From positions 1-12,601 of the forward strand of contig CAUDNR010001668.1 of assembly GCA_958430865.1 (NCBI GenBank): a stretch of DNA of 12,601 nucleotides, written 5' to 3'. Below are positions 9,248 through 12,601 of the stretch, in pieces; positions within the stretch are counted from its first letter, which is position 1, and the number at the start of each line of letters is the position of its first letter. Under the pieces are notes generated by a model, which had not been told where the DNA came from, made no database searches, and worked only from the letters and a program-made list of their open reading frames with translations. The translations under genes and the position numbers were made by a program. Origin of the DNA: Entrophospora sp. SA101. Lineage: Eukaryota > Glomeromycota > Glomeromycetes > Entrophosporales > Entrophosporaceae.

Positions 9248-11988
9248 TCAGGTAAAGTCATCTGGTATAGCTAAATCAATTTGTTTAGAATCTACAAAAT
9301 ATTTATCACAAGAGTGAATATTAATAAATATTGTTAATTTAATAAAAACAAAATAATCAATGATTGAATGTTAATAATTACCATTATTATTACCAATAAT
9401 TGTTATTTTATTGGAATTCACAGGTTGGGGAAGGTTTGTAAATTTTAATAATCTGCTAGTATAAACTGCATTTGGATGAATTACTGCAGTAATTGTTGAA
9501 GGATCAAATTTTATTTTATCCATTTCATCAAACTTTCTTCTAATTGATTTTAATTCATCCTGCTTTTTTTTTGAATATCTAGTTATATAATTACGGAATG
9601 AATCAAACCAAAAATGAATAATCCCATAAATTTCTTCAGCAGTTGGACGTTTATCTGGATTAGCATCCATGCATCTGAATGCCAATGCAATATAAAATTT
9701 TGGAGTATTGTTTGAGAATCTAGGTCTTGCACCTTTACATATTTTCACTGCAAGTTCTAGATCATGTGCCAAATTATTAAATGGTTGTTGACCAGTTGAT
9801 ATTACAGACATCAAAACTCCAAAACTGTATATATCTGATGCTCTTGTATATGGTTTCTCTTTTAAAACTTCTGGTGCAATAAATGGCAATACTCCACATA
9901 TATCATTTTTGTTTGATGATGGTGTCTGACTAATTGGGCATGATAATCCTAAGTCTGCAATATATGAATTATATGAATCCCTTTCCTTTTCTTGAAGAAT
10001 ATTACCACTATGAAGATCATGATGAATAATTTCTTTTTCATGAATATCTTTTAAACCTTTAATAATTTGTCTAAGAATATCAATTTTGTTTTCCCATTTT
10101 AAACTTTTAAAATCTTTAGTTAAATAATTTTGAAGACTTCCATTTTCAATATATTTCATTACAAATATATATTCTTTTGCAATTGAATCTTGTGTTAATC
10201 CATAAATATGAATTATATCCCATTTATCATGAAACTTTATATAATTTTTGAACTAAAATAACAAATAAAATATTTAATTACAACATTAATAATCAATAAT
10301 AATTTAAAAAATCAGAAAATAAGTAGAAAAATATAATTTACCTCATTAAGAAATTCAACAGAAATATTCTGTGAATTATGTAGTTTTTTTAGTGCCACAG
10401 TCCTATCTTTGCTAGTTCTGTTACGATTTCCATTTTCATAATTTATCTTTTTCTCACCATTTAACCAAGTAGCTTTGTATATAGTTGCAAAACCACCATC
10501 ACCAATCTTTTCAATATTTGTTAAATTATTATAAGGAATCCATTGAAGATAATAATAATCACCATACTTAGTTGCTTTAAGTTGTGTACTTTTAATCAAC
10601 TCATCGAATGTTTCATTGCCACTAGTCCATCCTTCAGTTAATATCTTTGGGTCACATGATTGACACCAGAAATAATTAGTATTATATCTATTGCAGGTTG
10701 GACATTTCCTATATCTTTTATTTCTTATATATGGATCTTCATAATCTTGAATACTTCCATCTTCTATATAATCCATTACAAAGATATATTCTTTCGTAAC
10801 TGGATCTTGTGATAATCCATAAATTTTATTTATAAATAATTCACTATAAAATCTAACATAATTTCTAAACTATATAAAAAAAAAATAGATTGAATTTCAG
10901 AATAATATTTAAAAATCTGAAAATAAACAGAAAAATAAAATGATTTACCTCATTAAGAAATTCATCAGAAATATTGTGTGGATTATGTGGTTTTTTTAAT
11001 GCCACAGTCCTATTTTCACTAATTCTGGTACACTTTTTATTTTCATGATTTACACTTTTATTTTTATAACCATTTAACCAAGTAGCTTTGTATATAGTTG
11101 CAATCCTACCTTTACCTATCTTTTTAATATTTGTTAAATCATTATAAGGAATCCATTGAAGATAATAATCATTACCATACTCAGTTGCTTTAAGTTGTGT
11201 GCTTTTAATCAACTCGTCAAATGTTTCATTGCCACTAGTCCATCCTTCAGTTAATAATTTAGGATCACATGATTGACACCATAAATAATTAGTATTATAT
11301 TTATTGCAAGTTGGACATTTCCTATACCTTTTTTTTCTTTTATTTGAATATTCATCATTTTGAAGATCTCCACCTTCCATGTGATGCATTACAAAGATAT
11401 ATTCTTTTGTAATTGGATCTTGTGTTAATCCATAAATTTTATTTATAAACTCATAATTATAAAATGTAACATAGTTTCTAAACTATATAAAAAAAAAATA
11501 TTGAATTCAGAATAATATTTAAAAAATCTGAAAATAAATAGAAAAATAAAATAATTTACCTCATCAAGAAATTCATTAGAAATATCCTGTGAACCATGCA
11601 GTTTTTTTAACGCCACAGATCTATCTTTGCTAATTCTTTTATTTCCATTAGTATATTTCACACCATTTAACCAAGCAGCTTTGTATATAGTTGCAAAACC
11701 ACTTTCACCCATTTTTTTAATATTTGTTAAATCATTATAAGGAATCCATTGAAGATAATTACTATTATAATACTCGGTTGCTTCAAGTTGTGTGCTTTTA
11801 ATCAACTCATCTAATGTTTCATTGCCACTAGTCCATCCTTCAGTTAACAGCTTTGGATCACATGATTGGCACCAGAAATGATTAGTATTACATCTATTGC
11901 AGGTTGGACATTTCCCATACCTTCTTTTTCTTTTCTTTGAATATTGATCATCACCATGGTGCTTATTTTTATTTAAAGTGTTTCCCAT
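9248..11988 (-). CDS. TKL-type protein kinase with three tandem zinc-ribbon/N-lobe modules and one C-lobe (5 exons)
   Basis: Predicted Ser/Thr-type (TKL) kinase. Exons: 11988-11560, 11482-10949, 10869-10342, 10252-9382 and 9291-9248. Introns are 77, 79, 89 and 90 nt, all gt..ag. The joined frame is 2406 nt, or 801 residues. Exon 1 (residues 1-143) has a CxxC-x9-CxxC ribbon (C27, C30, C40, C43), a conserved linker, a Gly loop and VALKK. Exons 2 (144-321) and 3 (322-497) first supply the post-helix-C-to-hinge segment (FRNYV..IYGL.QDP..KEYIFVM), then repeat ribbon, linker, Gly loop and VALKK. Exon 4 supplies hinge and C-lobe: HHDLHSGNIL (Asp about 576; HRD Arg absent), DLG (about 597), APE (about 623-625), SDIYSFG and the tail HPNAVYTSRLL. 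Exon 5 adds DSKQIDLAIPDDFT. Exon 3 joined to exon 4 makes a complete kinase; exons 1 and 2 add N-lobes without C-lobes. The start is the first ATG of exon 1 (MGNTLN, which weakly fits an N-myristoylation signal). Alternatives: exon-skipped isoforms, or separate truncated copies. Confidence 0.8.
10738..11943 (-). repeat. Intragenic tandem duplication, period about 593-613 bp
   Basis: Two junction-bearing units, about 11943-11351 and 11350-10738, each contain ribbon, linker, Gly loop, VALKK, 'GAG|gtaaat' donor, intron, 'tatatag|TTTAGAAA' acceptor and the hinge segment. The same order continues through exon 3, intron 3 and the start of exon 4. Exon ends are spaced 611 and 607 bp apart (11560, 10949, 10342). 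Introns 1 and 2 are almost the same sequence, and intron 3 shares their first 40 or so bases, so introns were copied with exons. The seams lie where the hinge (VM..ME/IE.G..Q) meets the basic N-terminal tract before CPTC. Confidence 0.9.
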
Positions 11989-12089
11989 CTTTAAAAATTA
12001 TTGTGGTTTTTATTATATTGTAATAATTTGTCAAAAAAAATATGTATCACACAATGCAATTCGCGACAAACGGAAAGGATCGATATACA
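11989..12089. promoter_or_regulatory. Presumed 5' flank of the kinase gene
   Basis: The 100 bases upstream of the kinase ATG are AT-rich, with long A/T tracts but no TATA box or other element I can defend. The start context on the coding strand is 'aaag' before ATG, with a purine at -3. The role is inferred from position only. Confidence 0.3.
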
Positions 12090-12206
12090 TTAATTAACAA
12101 AAAAAGATTTAACATTTGCCGTGTCACGATCTCCTTCCAAAACTCGCCGATTGTCTCCTTTTGCGTCTAGCCACGCCTGGTCTTTTCGGTTTTTGGTTTT
12201 CACCAT
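12090..12206 (-). CDS. Possible small open frame of 38 codons, unrecognised
   Basis: ATG at 12206 opens MVKTKNRKDQAWLDAKGD and ends at TAA 12090-12092. The stretch is markedly richer in GC and CpG than the surroundings, which is why it is listed. The same bases in another minus-strand frame give an Arg/Lys-rich peptide (RPGVARRKRRQSASFGRRS), and the plus strand is also open, so the true frame, if any, is undecided. It could be a short exon, a small protein or simply a GC-richer promoter-proximal patch. I do not recognise it. Confidence 0.2.
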   Translation of the reverse strand: MVKTKNRKDQAWLDAKGDNRRVLEGDRDTANVKSFFVN

Positions 12207-12457
12207 ATTTAGCAAAAATTGTGTCGTACGGCAATTGTTTTGTTTTATAAAACAGGTTGCATTGAAATTAAAATTGGGTTGCGTTGAATTGAATTGCAAA
12301 GCAATACGTTGCAATTGCAATTGAAACCGAAAAATCTTTGTTTTCTAAACCTAATTTTTGGGAAGGAATTTTTACTTTCGTTGGGTGGTAATTTCAGAAA
12401 AAAATTTGATCAACGTAATTTTTATTGCAAAAAAAAAAAAAATATAAATAATAAAAA
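12207..12457. other. Intergenic DNA with degenerate TTGCAATT motifs
   Basis: Mostly non-coding. 12250-12325 repeats variants of 'ttg(a/c)aatt' and 'gcaattgcaatt', a low-complexity tract that makes open frames on both strands. A run of 14 A follows at 12429-12442. On the minus strand, AATAAA (12421-12426) lies about 30 bases after the stop of the gene at the right edge and could be its polyadenylation signal. Confidence 0.4.
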
Positions 12458-12601
12458 TTATTCAGTGTCACAACTCTCATCACCATCGTCGTTTACCATT
12501 GTTTCATTCTCATTATTATCATCCTCATTTTCAATGTTGTACGAATTTTCTACTGCATCCGTATAACCTTTATTGTTGCTGACAACTTCGTTCATTGTAT
12601 G
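12458..12601 (-). CDS. C-terminal end of an unknown acidic protein (partial)
   Basis: The minus-strand frame is open from the window edge to TAA at 12458-12460, giving 47 residues (HTMNEVVSNN..., ending DDGDESCDTE). It is strongly acidic and rich in Asn, Asp and Glu, as in a disordered C-terminal tail. The frame has no stop up to the edge, so the ATG at 12595 need not be the start. An AATAAA follows about 30 bases downstream. No family is recognisable from this tail. It lies in the same orientation as the kinase gene. A chance frame is possible, but the composition differs from the AT-rich noise around it. Confidence 0.5.
   Translation of the reverse strand, partial: HTMNEVVSNNKGYTDAVENSYNIENEDDNNENETMVNDDGDESCDTE

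Noticed and set aside
10865..11988. Exons 1, 2 and 3 as separate intronless genes ending in hydrophobic tails such as 'FIFLFIF'
   Set aside because: The hydrophobic tails begin exactly at gtaaat donors and are translated intron. Joining at the acceptors restores continuous kinase sequence in the same phase each time.
12121..12566. Overlapping plus-strand frames of 67 and 90 codons
   Set aside because: They cross the low-complexity TTGCAATT tract and an A-run, and the second is antisense to the acidic C-terminal frame at the window edge.
1..12601. tRNA, rRNA, CRISPR array or bacterial operon signals
   Set aside because: No cloverleaf-compatible conserved arms, rRNA cores, regularly spaced direct repeats with unique spacers, or Shine-Dalgarno-led gene runs were seen; gene structure is eukaryotic with introns.

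Overview
This is an AT-rich eukaryotic (fungal) window. It most resembles the arbuscular mycorrhizal fungus Rhizophagus (Glomeromycotina). The evidence is the very low GC content, the short AT-rich introns of 67-90 nt with gtaa..tag ends, and above all the kinase genes. These have the module order 'CPTC...WCQSC' zinc ribbon, 'TEGWTSGNETFDELIKSTQ' linker, 'LQWIPY..LTNI' lead-in, Gly loop 'GGFATIYKATW', 'H.DLHSGNIL' catalytic loop and 'HP.A.YTSRLL' tail, the style of the greatly expanded tyrosine-kinase-like (TKL) family of that genus. The species assignment is from recollection and was not checked by search.

Layout. Positions 1-870 hold a patchwork of diverged short tandem and segmental duplications with more CpG than the rest. 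A perfect 32-bp palindrome (876-907) sits directly against the broken 5' edge of a plus-strand kinase pseudogene (about 908-2075). That pseudogene has one intron, three single-base frameshifts, an APE-to-APK change and no zinc ribbon. Positions 2076-6900 are non-coding or unreadable AT-rich DNA with several diverged direct repeats, a 127-bp inverted-repeat element (4755-4881), a GC-richer patch with coding-like texture (about 5190-5560), and a 299-bp element (6220-6518) with 14-bp terminal inverted repeats and about 11 internal TGCACA-type motifs. From about 8967 down to 6924 on the minus strand lies a multi-exon pseudogene of what I recognise only as a repeated fungal protein family; its reading frame is broken at many places.

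The centrepiece is a minus-strand gene at 11988-9248 that can be read across five exons with four consistent introns, giving an 801-residue open frame. Exons 1, 2 and 3 each carry a full zinc ribbon, linker and kinase N-lobe start. Exons 2 and 3 also begin with the kinase segment from after helix C to the hinge that belongs after the previous exon. Only exon 4 carries a C-lobe, and exon 5 is a 14-residue tail. The gene is therefore a threefold tandem duplication inside one kinase gene, with every internal exon a multiple of three and every duplicated junction in phase 0. It could make one long protein with three N-lobes and one C-lobe, or ordinary single-kinase isoforms by skipping exons.

The right end (12458-12601) holds the acidic C-terminus of a minus-strand gene that continues past the window edge. 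No tRNA, rRNA or CRISPR was seen.
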